Of a stretch of DNA of 59,378 bases, positions 25,997-35,834 are shown in pieces. Position numbers and translations under genes: made by a program. Below the pieces are notes generated by a model, which saw nothing but the letters and a program-made list of their open reading frames with translations, was not told the origin of the DNA and ran no database searches. Numbering within the stretch: position 1 is the first letter of the stretch; every line of letters starts with the position of its first letter. The stretch is from NCBI GenBank assembly GCA_012735495.1, contig JAAYHD010000054.1:1-59378 (forward strand), in the 5' to 3' direction. Source of the DNA: Clostridiales bacterium. Its GTDB lineage: Bacteria; Bacillota; Clostridia; Lachnospirales; Lachnospiraceae.

Positions 25997-27133
25997 ATGA
26001 AAAGGCATTTGTATTTTGATATTGATGAAGAGCGTAGTTTCCTGCTTCCTTATAACCTTCAGTTTTTCGCAGGGGCGGCAGACAAGACGGAACCGCCGAC
26101 AACCAAGAAGCTGAACGACGCCAGAAAAGAAGGGCATGTGGCAAGAAGCAAGGAGTTGACCACTTCCACCGAGCTGCTGGCACTGTTTCTGACTCTGAAA
26201 ATATTCGTGGGGTACATGGCCGGCAGATTCATCGAAGTATTTAATAGCTCGTACCGGGACATGGACAAGATGCTGGACGGCGAATTTACCACAGTTATGG
26301 CCGAAGGGATTCTGAGAAATTCCATAACCAGGATTATTGTCATAATACTTCCCGTAGTTTTGATAGCTTTTGCGGTATCCTTCACAATCATATTGGTACA
26401 GGTCAAATGGAAGCTCTCAGGAAAGCCGTTGACACCAAAATTCAGCAAGCTTGACCCCATAGCCGGATTCAGAAAAATATTCTCCAAGGACAAGCTGTTT
26501 GCCCTGGTTGTAGAAGTTGTAAAGGTTATTCTTATTGGATATGTGGCGTATGACACATTGAAGGATGAATGGAATACGCTGCTGGTCCTTTACGATATAA
26601 GCCTGTTTCAGGCGGTGGCCTTAATCGGCGATATTGTAATTAACCTTGGAATTAGGCTGAGCCTGATATTCCTGGTTATAGGATTTGCCGATTACCTGTA
26701 TCAAAGGTTCAGATTCAGAAAAGACATGATGATGACCAAGCAGGAGGTCAAGGACGAGTTCAAGCAGACCGAGGGAGACCCCCAGGTTAAGAGAAGAATC
26801 AGGACAAAAATGCTGGAGGTGTCCCAAAGGAGAATGATGCAGCGGCTTCCCGAAGCCGACGTGGTTATTACAAACCCCAAGCACCTGGCGGCGGCAATCA
26901 AGTATGACAGGGAAGAGGCAGAAGCGCCCATCCTCCTTGCAAAAGGCGCGGACTACCTGGCTCAGAAGATCAAGGATGCAGCCAGGGAATATGGAATTGA
27001 AATAGTAGAAAACAAGCCACTGGCAAGAATGCTGTACTACAATGTGGAAGTCGGACAGGAGATACCCGCGGAGCTGTACCAGATGACGGCGGAAGTCCTT
27101 GCGTATGTATACAGGCTGAAGGGGAAGATTTAA
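25997..27133 (+). CDS. flhB: Flagellar export switch protein FlhB (NPKH variant)
   Basis: FlhB switches export from hook to filament substrates after self-cleavage at NPTH. The protein has 378 residues: a cytoplasmic N-terminus (LQFFAG, then TEPPTTKKLNDARKEGHVAR), four membrane helices, and a C-terminal domain with VVITNPKHLAAAIKY. The cleavage motif at 293-296 reads NPKH, with Lys in place of Thr. The Asn and Pro that carry out cleavage are kept, so cleavage may still occur, but I cannot tell from sequence. The N-terminal extension before LQFFAG is about 20 residues, longer than in Bacillus. Confidence 0.94.
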   Translation: MKRHLYFDIDEERSFLLPYNLQFFAGAADKTEPPTTKKLNDARKEGHVARSKELTTSTELLALFLTLKIFVGYMAGRFIEVFNSSYRDMDKMLDGEFTTVMAEGILRNSITRIIVIILPVVLIAFAVSFTIILVQVKWKLSGKPLTPKFSKLDPIAGFRKIFSKDKLFALVVEVVKVILIGYVAYDTLKDEWNTLLVLYDISLFQAVALIGDIVINLGIRLSLIFLVIGFADYLYQRFRFRKDMMMTKQEVKDEFKQTEGDPQVKRRIRTKMLEVSQRRMMQRLPEADVVITNPKHLAAAIKYDREEAEAPILLAKGADYLAQKIKDAAREYGIEIVENKPLARMLYYNVEVGQEIPAELYQMTAEVLAYVYRLKGKI

Positions 27134-27160
27134 TTTACGGAAAGGCATGGGAGACTTGGA

Positions 27161-29194
27161 ATGAAAAGAAATGATATAGCTGTCGGTCTATATATAATAG
27201 CAGCAATACTGTTTTTAATCATACCAATGCCCCCGGTGTTATTGGACCTCTTTCTGGCACTTAACATAGCCGTTTCCCTGGTCATCCTGTTCAACGCAAT
27301 GTTTACCAAGGAAGTCCTGAACATGTCGTCGTTTCCGACAATTATACTTCTTACGACCGTGTTCAGAATCGCCTTGAACATTTCGAGTACCAGGCTTATA
27401 TTATCCACCGGAGATCCAGGAAGTGTCGTAAGGGTATTCGGTGAATTTGTCGGCGGCAACAACCTGGTAATCGGAGCAATCATATTCATTGTTTTGATAA
27501 TGATACAATTTATTGTTATAAACAAAGGTTCCGAAAGAATAGCCGAGGTAACCGCAAGATTTACACTGGACGCGATGCCTGGCAAGCAAATGGCTATTGA
27601 TGCGGACCTTAACACGGGAGCCATAACGGATGCACAGGCGGCGGAGCGAAGGCAGAGAATCCAGGATGAAGCGTCCTTCTTCGGTTCCATGGACGGTGCC
27701 ACCAAGTATGTCAAGGGCGATGCGGTTGCCGGCCTTATCATAACGGTTGTCAATATTACCGGCGGTGTTGTTACAGGCATGATGAACCGCGGCATGACGG
27801 CGATGGATGCCCTGCAGGAATACGCCATACTCACCATCGGTGACGGACTGGTTACGCAGATTCCTTCGCTGATGATATCACTGGCAACCGGTGTGCTGGT
27901 TACCAAGGTGTCCAAAGAGGCGGATTTCGGAAACATGCTTGTAAAACAGCTGTTCTCCATTCCGAAGGTATTGTACATAGTCGGCGCAAGCCTTATCGGG
28001 CTTGGCATTGTAACACCGCTTAATATCTTCCTCTTTACAGGATACGGCCTGGCTTTTGTGATGGCGGGAAGGAGCATGGCACAGAAGCTTGAGGTGGAAT
28101 CCATAGAGAAGGAGGTATCCTCGGAGGAAGCCGAAGCGGACGAAATCAGAAGGCCGGAGAATGTGGCGTCCCTGCTGCAGGTTGACCCGATTGAGCTCGA
28201 GTTTGGCTATGGCATCATACCTCTTGCTGACGTCAACCAGGGAGGAGACCTGCTCGACAGGGTTGTTCTCATAAGAAGGCAGGTGGCGCTGGAGCTTGGC
28301 ACGGTAGTGCCTATGATCCGTTTGCGCGACAATATACAGCTTAATCCCAATCAATATATTATAAAGATTAAGGGTGTAAAGGTCAGCGAAGGAGAGATCC
28401 TGTTCGACCATTACATGGCCATGAACCCGGGTTATGTTGAGGAGGAAATCACAGGAATACCTACCGTTGAGCCGTCGTTCAACCTTCCGGCCATTTGGAT
28501 TACCGAAAGCCAGAGGGAGAGGGCGGAATCCCTGGGATATACGGTTGTTGATCCTCCGTCCATCATAGCCACCCACCTGACCGAGGTTATCAAGAGCCAT
28601 ATTCATGAGCTTCTTACCAGGCAGGATGTACAGAATCTCATCAACAATATCCAGGAATCAAACCAGACGCTCATATCCGAGCTTGTGCCGAAGCTGCTTT
28701 CCATAGGCGAGATCCAGAAGGTTCTTCAGAATTTATTGCGGGAACAGATATCGATAAGGGATCTTGTAACAATACTGGAGACCCTGGCGGATTACGCCCC
28801 CACAACCAGGGACATCGACCTGCTTACCGAATATGTACGGCAGAGCCTTAAGAGGGCAATATCAAGGAAGTTCTTTGCCGAGGGCGAGACTACAAGTGTA
28901 GTAACACTTGACCCGAAGGTTGAGCAGGAAATAATGGATTCCGTAAAGCAGACTGAGCAGGGCTCGTATCTGGCGCTGGATCCTGAGATAACAAGGGAGC
29001 TTATAGAATCGGTCCAGACCGAGATTCAGAAGCTGGAGGACCTGGGAAAGAACCCGATAATTGTAACATCACCTATTGTCAGAATGTATTTTAAGAGGCT
29101 TATGCAGGACTATTTTAAGGATTTGATTGTAATATCATACAATGAAATAGATTCCAACGTAGAATTACAGTCGGTAGGGATGGTGACAATTTAA
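27161..29194 (+). CDS. flhA: Flagellar export gate protein FlhA
   Basis: FlhA docks export substrates and conducts ions. The protein has 677 residues. The N-terminal half has eight predicted membrane helices, and the FHIPEP-type loop reads ARFTLDAMPGKQMAIDADLN. The C-terminal cytoplasmic domain (about 330-677) binds chaperones. Its stop is immediately followed by the flhF ATG. All family features look intact. Confidence 0.96.
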   Translation: MKRNDIAVGLYIIAAILFLIIPMPPVLLDLFLALNIAVSLVILFNAMFTKEVLNMSSFPTIILLTTVFRIALNISSTRLILSTGDPGSVVRVFGEFVGGNNLVIGAIIFIVLIMIQFIVINKGSERIAEVTARFTLDAMPGKQMAIDADLNTGAITDAQAAERRQRIQDEASFFGSMDGATKYVKGDAVAGLIITVVNITGGVVTGMMNRGMTAMDALQEYAILTIGDGLVTQIPSLMISLATGVLVTKVSKEADFGNMLVKQLFSIPKVLYIVGASLIGLGIVTPLNIFLFTGYGLAFVMAGRSMAQKLEVESIEKEVSSEEAEADEIRRPENVASLLQVDPIELEFGYGIIPLADVNQGGDLLDRVVLIRRQVALELGTVVPMIRLRDNIQLNPNQYIIKIKGVKVSEGEILFDHYMAMNPGYVEEEITGIPTVEPSFNLPAIWITESQRERAESLGYTVVDPPSIIATHLTEVIKSHIHELLTRQDVQNLINNIQESNQTLISELVPKLLSIGEIQKVLQNLLREQISIRDLVTILETLADYAPTTRDIDLLTEYVRQSLKRAISRKFFAEGETTSVVTLDPKVEQEIMDSVKQTEQGSYLALDPEITRELIESVQTEIQKLEDLGKNPIIVTSPIVRMYFKRLMQDYFKDLIVISYNEIDSNVELQSVGMVTI

Positions 29195-30379
29195 ATGATA
29201 ATCAAGAAATTTCAAGCGAACAATGAGACGGAGGCCATAATACTTGCCAAGGAGGAGCTTGGCAAGGACGCTATTGTGATGAACATCAAGAAGATATCGC
29301 CAAAGGGAATTTACAAGCTGTTCAAGAAGCCTGTGGTGGAGGTCACCGCGGCTATTGATGACAATATTACATACAAGGCCGACCGGACACCTGCGTATAA
29401 AAAGCAGGCATTTCCGGATGTTATTTATGATGAACCGGAACCCGCACCCCAGACCGAGCCGAATTATACAAAGGAATCTTCCGCAATCGAGGAAAAGCTC
29501 AATAATCTTCAAAGCCTTATTGAAAAACAGATAGTTGAAAAGGAAGCAAAGCAGCAGAGCAGCGATGAAAAGCAGAAAACCTTAAGCAAGAGCCTGGCCT
29601 GCATACAGCTTGTTTATAACCAGCTTATTATGAACGATGTTGATGAAAAATACGCTAACCAGATAATAAGCGAAATTGAAGGGACTTTAAAGAAGGATGC
29701 ATCCATGGACAACATCCTTTCAAGCATATACCAAAAGATCGTCCTTAAGCTTGGACAGCCGGTTACAATAGACATCCAGGGGCCTACTCCGAAGTATGTG
29801 TTCTTCATAGGGCCCACGGGAGTCGGAAAGACAACGACCATAGCAAAAATAGCATCAAAATTCAAAGTTGAGAAGAAGGCCAGGATTGCATTCCTTACTT
29901 CGGATACCTACAGGATAGCGGCGGTTGAGCAGCTGAGGACGTATGCCAACATCCTGGGCGTTCCGTTCAATGTTATTTACAGTACGGAAGAGATTGAACA
30001 GTCCAGGAAGGAATTTGCGGACTATGACATCATATTTGTCGACACCGCGGGACGCTCCCACAAGAACAAGAGCCAAAGGGACGATATTGAGAGCCTGATT
30101 AGGGCCATACCCCAGGACGAAAGAGAGGTCTACCTGGTACTCAGCGCCACAACAAAATATAGGGATCTTATTAGCATTACGGAGGCCTACTCCCAGATTA
30201 CCAATTACAATCTGCTGTTTACGAAGCTGGATGAAACCAACAGTGTCGGCAATTTATTCAATATAAGAATGTTGACTAATGCGCCTCTTTCCTATGTTAC
30301 GTTCGGACAGGATGTGCCCGATGACATCGACAGGATTGATCCGCAAAGCATAGCGAAGCAGTTGTTAAGGGGGCATTAA
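29195..30379 (+). CDS. flhF: Flagellar biosynthesis SRP-type GTPase FlhF
   Basis: FlhF sets the site or number of flagella. The protein has 394 residues. The B-domain begins MIIKKFQANNETEAIILAKE. A coiled linker covers about 90-130, and the NG domain carries the P-loop GPTGVGKT at 206-213 and the GTPase motif DTAGRSHKN. It starts at the base after the flhA stop and is followed after 1 nt by flhG, its GTPase activator. Confidence 0.95.
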   Translation: MIIKKFQANNETEAIILAKEELGKDAIVMNIKKISPKGIYKLFKKPVVEVTAAIDDNITYKADRTPAYKKQAFPDVIYDEPEPAPQTEPNYTKESSAIEEKLNNLQSLIEKQIVEKEAKQQSSDEKQKTLSKSLACIQLVYNQLIMNDVDEKYANQIISEIEGTLKKDASMDNILSSIYQKIVLKLGQPVTIDIQGPTPKYVFFIGPTGVGKTTTIAKIASKFKVEKKARIAFLTSDTYRIAAVEQLRTYANILGVPFNVIYSTEEIEQSRKEFADYDIIFVDTAGRSHKNKSQRDDIESLIRAIPQDEREVYLVLSATTKYRDLISITEAYSQITNYNLLFTKLDETNSVGNLFNIRMLTNAPLSYVTFGQDVPDDIDRIDPQSIAKQLLRGH

Positions 30380-30380
30380 T

Positions 30381-31259
30381 ATGGATCAGGCGGAAAAACT
30401 CAGAAAGATTGTCAGCGAGCAAAATATACCCAGGCGCACCTCAAGGGTAATTACGGTCACGAGCGGCAAGGGGGGCGTCGGTAAATCCAGTATAGCTGTC
30501 AACCTGGCTATAGCTTTAAGCCGGCTCGGGAAGAAGGTGGTCATACTGGATGCGGATTTTGGCCTCGCCAACATAGAAATAATGCTGGGGATACGCCCGA
30601 TATTCAACCTCGCGGACCTGATGTTCAGGGGCAAGAGCCTTTCGGACATCATTACCATGGGGCCGGAGAATATCGGTTTCATATCCGGGGGTTCGGGGAT
30701 ACAGGAGCTGACAAACCTGACAAAGGACCAGATTGTATACATGATACGCAAGCTGGTCGAGCTTGACAGGACCGCAGATATAATTATCATAGATACCGGC
30801 GCAGGCATTGACGACTCGGTGCTGGAATTCGTTGCTGCAAGCTCGGAAGTTCTGCTTATTGCCACTCCTGAACCGACTTCCATTACCGATGCTTATGCCT
30901 TGTTAAAGACCTTGAAGAGAAAGTCCGAGTTTTCCATTGCTGACACAACGATTAAAATGATTACCAACAAGGTAACACCGGACGAGGACGGCGAAGAGAT
31001 ATTTGAGAAGCTGAATATCGTTGTCAACAGGTTCCTAAAAATTAAAATGGTTTATATGGGACACATACCTGTCGACAAGGCTGTTTCAAAGTCCGTAATG
31101 AAGCAGCGCCCGGCCATTGTTGAATATCCGAACTCCGAGTTTTCAAGGCTTATAACAGGCTTTGCAAGGCAGCTATGCGACGCGGAACCGGAGAATACGC
31201 AGGGGAAGAAGGGTATTGCCCAGTTATTCACAAATTTGCTTAAATCCAGGATAAGGTAG
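30381..31259 (+). CDS. flhG: MinD-like ATPase FlhG (YlxH)
   Basis: FlhG controls flagellar number and placement and stimulates FlhF. The protein has 292 residues. The N-terminal activator motif DQAEKLR, known to bind FlhF, is at residues 2-8. The deviant Walker A is KGGVGKSS at 30-37, and DADFGLANIEIMLG follows. A C-terminal amphipathic membrane-targeting helix is plausible (IAQLFTNLLKSRIR). It is 16 nt before the PilZ gene. Confidence 0.94.
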   Translation: MDQAEKLRKIVSEQNIPRRTSRVITVTSGKGGVGKSSIAVNLAIALSRLGKKVVILDADFGLANIEIMLGIRPIFNLADLMFRGKSLSDIITMGPENIGFISGGSGIQELTNLTKDQIVYMIRKLVELDRTADIIIIDTGAGIDDSVLEFVAASSEVLLIATPEPTSITDAYALLKTLKRKSEFSIADTTIKMITNKVTPDEDGEEIFEKLNIVVNRFLKIKMVYMGHIPVDKAVSKSVMKQRPAIVEYPNSEFSRLITGFARQLCDAEPENTQGKKGIAQLFTNLLKSRIR

Positions 31260-31275
31260 CGCACGGAGGTCATTA

Positions 31276-32037
31276 ATGCTGCAGGACATAGTAAAGATTG
31301 GAGATAAAATTGAGGTAAGACTTCTTGACAATAACAGGGAAATCGCAAAGTCATCAAAAACTCATGTAAGCCAGATGATTGACTTTGAAGAGGACAATGT
31401 AATTATTGTAGCGGCCCCAATTCATAACGGCATGCGGATGGTGATGCATAAAGGGGCTTACTACCGTTTGTATTTCTATGCGGAAAAAGGCTTGTTCCAG
31501 TGCGACTGCATTGTGCTGCAGACATTCCGGGAGAAGAAGATGATATTGCAGCGGGTCAAGATCATATCGGAGCCCGAAAAAGTACAAAGAAGAAGATATT
31601 TCCGTATTGAGTGCCTGCATGAAATTCTCTACAGAAAAATATCCGAAGAGGAATACTTGCTGAAGGAGAAACTGATATCACCCGGGTATTTGCATCCTGA
31701 CGAGCGGACCGAAATTAGAAAAGCACTGGCTGCCATGGAAAATAAATGGTCTCCCGGTGTGATTATAGATTTAAGCGGAGGCGGCTGCAAGTTTACTTCG
31801 GATGAAGAGCTGAGCCAGGGTGACAAGATAAGAATCAAGCTGGACTTTGTCCTAAAGAATGACCTAAAAAAGCTGGATATAGTTGCTGATGTCATAGCGT
31901 CACAGAAAAAACCCGAACGGGCGGGGAAATATGAGCACCGGGTCGAATTCACCGGCATAACGCAGAATGAAAGAGATCTTCTCATAAAATACATATTTGA
32001 GCAGGAGCGCAAGCTTAGGCAGAAGAGTTTGGATTAA
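31276..32037 (+). CDS. YcgR-like PilZ-domain protein, probable c-di-GMP flagellar brake
   Basis: The protein has 253 residues. The N-terminal YcgR-type domain covers about 1-100. The PilZ domain follows, with the c-di-GMP motifs intact: RRRYFR at 105-110 (RxxxR) and DLSGGG at 165-170 (D/NxSxxG). About 30 extra residues separate the two motifs, more than is usual. Known YcgR and DgrA proteins slow the motor when c-di-GMP is high. The position between flhG and cheB supports a motility role. GAGGT lies before the ATG. Confidence 0.85.
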   Translation: MLQDIVKIGDKIEVRLLDNNREIAKSSKTHVSQMIDFEEDNVIIVAAPIHNGMRMVMHKGAYYRLYFYAEKGLFQCDCIVLQTFREKKMILQRVKIISEPEKVQRRRYFRIECLHEILYRKISEEEYLLKEKLISPGYLHPDERTEIRKALAAMENKWSPGVIIDLSGGGCKFTSDEELSQGDKIRIKLDFVLKNDLKKLDIVADVIASQKKPERAGKYEHRVEFTGITQNERDLLIKYIFEQERKLRQKSLD

Positions 32038-32063
32038 AAGTTCCGTTTCATGAAAGGCATGAT

Positions 32064-33239
32064 ATGGTCATGAAAAATATTTTAATAATTGATGACTCTG
32101 CACTCATGAGAAGGGTGATATCTGATATAATAGAATCTGACAAGAGATTCAACGTTATTGGAGCGGCTATAAACGGCGTGGCGGGAATCAGCATGCTGCA
32201 GGAGAATATAGGCCACGTCGATGCGGTTCTGCTGGATATCAACATGCCAAGGATGAATGGCCTGGAATTTCTTGAGGAGCTTAAAAAACAGGGCATTAAG
32301 GTTACGGTCATCGTGGTAAGTGCCGTAACCACGAATGAAGCCCTGGAGACAATCCGGGCCCTGGAGCTTGGAGCGTTTGATTTCGTAACAAAGCCCGAGA
32401 GCCTTGAAGAGTTAAGGAGCAATGAATTTGCCGACAGGCTTTTAAAGATTCTGGCAGTGGCCACCAATGCGGACAGTGAAGAAAAACCGAAAAAGGCCGC
32501 CAAGCCTAAGAAAACTGCGGTAGCACAAAAGCGTGAATCCGGAAGCGCGGCGCCGCCCAAGGACACCGGCGCTGAATATAAGAGTGTCTTTTCCGCCGAG
32601 GTACTAGAGCCTATTATCAAAAAGAGGCGGCAGTCCCGAAAGCAAGCGGTGACAACAGGAGAAAAGCTGGTTGCCATTGCATGCTCCACGGGAGGGCCAA
32701 GGGCGCTTCATTCCATAATCCCGAATTTGCCAAAGAATCTGGACGCGGCGGTTGTTATCGTGCAGCACATGCCCGGGGGATTTACCAAATCCCTGGCGGA
32801 AAGACTGGATGCGCTATGCCCCATGCCCGTTAAGGAAACAGAGGATAATGAAGTAGTAAAAAAGGGCGTGGTATATATAGCAAAGGGCGGAAAGCAGATC
32901 CGCATTGCGAGGAACAGGAAGGGAAACCATGTCATCAGGCTTACCAAGGAAGAGCCGCGTTTCGGACTGCTTCCATGCGCCGACAAGCTGTATGAATCTC
33001 TTGCAGATACGGGTTATTCCGAAATAATCTGCGTTGTACTTACCGGTATGGGCAGTGACGGCTCAGCCGGCATATTAGAGCTAAGCAAAAGCAAAAAAAT
33101 CCATGTGATAGCTCAGGATGAGAACACCAGCATAGTATATGGGATGCCCAGGATGGTCGCATTGACAGGATTGGTGAACGAAATACTGCCGCTGGACCGG
33201 ATATCCGATGCTATCATAAAGAAAGCGGGGGTACAATAG
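32064..33239 (+). CDS. cheB: Chemotaxis methylesterase CheB
   Basis: CheB removes methyl groups from (and deamidates) chemoreceptors when phosphorylated by CheA. The protein has 391 residues. The receiver domain has D10/D11 and phospho-acceptor Asp58 (LLDINMPRMNG). A basic, Lys/Ala-rich linker covers about 135-195. The esterase domain carries the catalytic Ser in CSTGGP, His in QHMPGGF and Asp in GMGSDG. The linker is somewhat longer than in Bacillus. The stop is immediately followed by the cheA ATG. No cheR is in the window. Confidence 0.95.
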   Translation: MVMKNILIIDDSALMRRVISDIIESDKRFNVIGAAINGVAGISMLQENIGHVDAVLLDINMPRMNGLEFLEELKKQGIKVTVIVVSAVTTNEALETIRALELGAFDFVTKPESLEELRSNEFADRLLKILAVATNADSEEKPKKAAKPKKTAVAQKRESGSAAPPKDTGAEYKSVFSAEVLEPIIKKRRQSRKQAVTTGEKLVAIACSTGGPRALHSIIPNLPKNLDAAVVIVQHMPGGFTKSLAERLDALCPMPVKETEDNEVVKKGVVYIAKGGKQIRIARNRKGNHVIRLTKEEPRFGLLPCADKLYESLADTGYSEIICVVLTGMGSDGSAGILELSKSKKIHVIAQDENTSIVYGMPRMVALTGLVNEILPLDRISDAIIKKAGVQ

Positions 33240-35327
33240 ATGGACGTAAGTCAATACCTGGAAATATTTATTGATGAGGCAAAGGAGCATTTACAGAGTC
33301 TTAATGAGCATATTCTTGTCCTTGAAAAGGATCAGGAGCATACCGACACAATTAATGAAATATTCCGCGCGGCCCATTCCCTGAAAGGAATGGCCGGAAC
33401 CATGGGATTTAAGAAAATGCAGCAGCTTACCCATGACATGGAGAATGTGTTTTCAGAAATAAGAAACGGTAAGATGAAGGTATCTTCCGAACTGGTGGAC
33501 GTTGTGTTCAAAGGGCTTGATGTGTTGGAGTCTTTTGTCGCCAATATCCAGTCCGATGGTACCGAGGGAGACATTGATTGTGAGGATATAATTAAATCCC
33601 TGGCCAGAATTCTTAATGAAGGGCGGGGAGGGACCGGCGCGAAAACCGAGGCATCAGGCCGTGTCAGCGCCCAGGAAATTATTGCCGCTCCGGAAGCCAA
33701 TCCGAAGGAAAAATTCAGGACTCTCAAGATTGAGGAGCATGAGAAGAAGGCGATAGCCAAAGCCATTTCCCTGAACCTGAATGTTGTCGGCATGACCATC
33801 TATATCCAGGAATATTGCGTACTTAAAGGCGCCAGGGCCTTCATGATTAACAGGACCATAGAGGAGCATGGAGAGATTATAAAGCTTTATCCCAGCGCAC
33901 AGGACCTGGAAGATGAAAAATATGATTTTGACTATTCCGCATTCGTGACAACCAAGAAGACGCCCCAGGATTTGATTGAATATGTCATGGGTGTTTCCGA
34001 GGTCAAGGAGGTTGTTGCGGATTACATATATTTAAGTGAAGAAGAGCTTAATCATTATCTTGCCGAAATCAAACGGGACGAGCTTGGTGAGCCTTCGCTC
34101 AAGAAAGCGGTTGACGCGGATGCCCTTAAGGTCGGTTCCGCGGCACAGGTCAAGCAGCAGCCTTCAAAGCCTGTGGCAAACCGTTCGGTACGTGTTGATA
34201 TTGAAAAGCTGGATGTGCTTATGAACCTGGTCAGCGAGCTTATTATAGCCAAGAACAGCTTGGTGGCCTCCAGCAATGCCATTCGCGACCAGCTGGAAAG
34301 CAGCTTCTTTGACCAGATAGAGTACCTGGAGAGAGTCACGACCAATCTTCACGAATCGATTATGAAGGTTCGTATGGTTCCCATAGAGAGCGTTGTCAAC
34401 CGCTTCCCGAGAATGATACGCGACCTGTCCAAGTCTCTTAACAAGCAGATGGAGCTTTACATGACCGGTGAGGATACGGAGCTGGACCGTACCGTAATTG
34501 ATGAAATTGGAGATCCTCTGATGCATCTGCTCCGAAATTCAGCGGACCACGGCCTTGAGCCCCCTGAAGAAAGAATCAGGAAGGGCAAGAGCCCGGTTGG
34601 CGCCATCTATCTTGACGCGTACCAGGACGGCAATAATGTTGTTATCGAGGTCAGGGACGACGGAGCCGGCATCAATATTGATAAAATCAAGAAGAAAGCT
34701 ATTGAGAAGGGCATAGTAACCGAAGACCAGGCGGAGAGAATGAGCGACAAGGATTTCACAGACCTGTTGTTCCTGCCGAGCTTTTCAACCTCCGACAAGG
34801 TTACCGACATATCCGGAAGAGGTGTCGGCCTTGATGTTGTCAAGACAAAGATAGAGGCCCTGGGTGGAGACATAGAGGCTAAAACCATATGGGGCAAGGG
34901 CACGAATTTCATTATCCGCCTGCCTCTGACCCTGGCGATTATCCAGGCATTGATGGTCATGATCTCCGATGAGAAGTATGCGCTGCCTCTTGGCAATATA
35001 CAGACCGTTGAGAATGTCAGGAGCAGCGAAATAAAGAAGGTAAGCGGCAAGGAAGTCCTCAACCTCAGGGGTGACATTATTCCCGTGGTTCGCCTTGGTG
35101 AGGTCCTTGACTGCCCCAAGGGCGAAGAAAAGGACGACCTTCTTATAGTTGTCGTGAAGAAAGGCGAAAGATTCGCAGGTATGGTGGTGGACAAGCTGTT
35201 AGGCCAGCAGGAAATTGTTATCAAGTCCATTGGCAAATACATAAGGAACCATAAGATAATAAGCGGTGCAACCATCCTTGGAAACGGCGAGGTGGCATTG
35301 ATACTGGATGTCAACCCGTTGATTTAG
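33240..35327 (+). CDS. cheA: Chemotaxis histidine kinase CheA
   Basis: CheA phosphorylates CheY and CheB under receptor control. The protein has 695 residues. P1 holds the phospho-acceptor His46 in AHSLKGMAGTMGF. A P2-type region of about 180-280 follows, then the dimerisation helices. The ATPase domain has the N box LLRNSADHGLE, G1 RDDGAGI and G2 GRGVGLDVV. The C-terminal CheW-like domain ends the protein. The start directly abuts the cheB stop. Confidence 0.97.
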   Translation: MDVSQYLEIFIDEAKEHLQSLNEHILVLEKDQEHTDTINEIFRAAHSLKGMAGTMGFKKMQQLTHDMENVFSEIRNGKMKVSSELVDVVFKGLDVLESFVANIQSDGTEGDIDCEDIIKSLARILNEGRGGTGAKTEASGRVSAQEIIAAPEANPKEKFRTLKIEEHEKKAIAKAISLNLNVVGMTIYIQEYCVLKGARAFMINRTIEEHGEIIKLYPSAQDLEDEKYDFDYSAFVTTKKTPQDLIEYVMGVSEVKEVVADYIYLSEEELNHYLAEIKRDELGEPSLKKAVDADALKVGSAAQVKQQPSKPVANRSVRVDIEKLDVLMNLVSELIIAKNSLVASSNAIRDQLESSFFDQIEYLERVTTNLHESIMKVRMVPIESVVNRFPRMIRDLSKSLNKQMELYMTGEDTELDRTVIDEIGDPLMHLLRNSADHGLEPPEERIRKGKSPVGAIYLDAYQDGNNVVIEVRDDGAGINIDKIKKKAIEKGIVTEDQAERMSDKDFTDLLFLPSFSTSDKVTDISGRGVGLDVVKTKIEALGGDIEAKTIWGKGTNFIIRLPLTLAIIQALMVMISDEKYALPLGNIQTVENVRSSEIKKVSGKEVLNLRGDIIPVVRLGEVLDCPKGEEKDDLLIVVVKKGERFAGMVVDKLLGQQEIVIKSIGKYIRNHKIISGATILGNGEVALILDVNPLI

Positions 35328-35362
35328 GGAAGGGTCTAAAAAATGCAAGGGAGGCTGTTTCA

Positions 35363-35806
35363 ATGGCGGAGCTTAGTACAAAACAATATATCAGTATAAG
35401 GCTCGGTAATGATTTATACGCAATAGAGATAAAGTATATCGAGAATATAATTGTAATGCAGAATATTACAAGGGTGCCGAAGGCTCAGTCATATTTTCTC
35501 GGGGTTATCAATTTAAGGGGTGAGATTATCCCGGTTATGAGCCTGAAGGCCAGATTAGGCCTGGAAAAGGACGTATTCACCCCGACATCAAGAATTATAA
35601 TTCTAAAGCCGGAGAGAACCGCCGCGCCGGTAGGAATAACAGTGGACGAGGTAAACGAGGTTATTGACTTAAGCGACGAAGATATTGAAACGCTGACATA
35701 TGACGACAAGGAAGTCAAGGCGGCGTACAGCCTTGGCATAGGAAAGTATGGAAGCGACTTGATCAACATACTTAATGTCCCGGAGCTTATAGGAAAGGAT
35801 GAATAG
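35363..35806 (+). CDS. cheW: Chemotaxis coupling protein CheW
   Basis: CheW links receptors to CheA. It is a single CheW domain of 147 residues with QYISIRLGNDLYAIEIKYIE and the ligand-groove motif FLGVINLRGEIIPVMSLKAR. It lies directly after cheA and before cheC. Confidence 0.96.
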   Translation: MAELSTKQYISIRLGNDLYAIEIKYIENIIVMQNITRVPKAQSYFLGVINLRGEIIPVMSLKARLGLEKDVFTPTSRIIILKPERTAAPVGITVDEVNEVIDLSDEDIETLTYDDKEVKAAYSLGIGKYGSDLINILNVPELIGKDE

Positions 35807-35834
35807 TGGTTCAGTTTGATATTGGGGGATAAGG

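Noticed and set aside
27130-28104. Minus-strand reading frame (324 codons) opposite flhA
   Set aside because: Shadow of a conserved membrane protein gene; no ribosome binding site and no recognisable domain.
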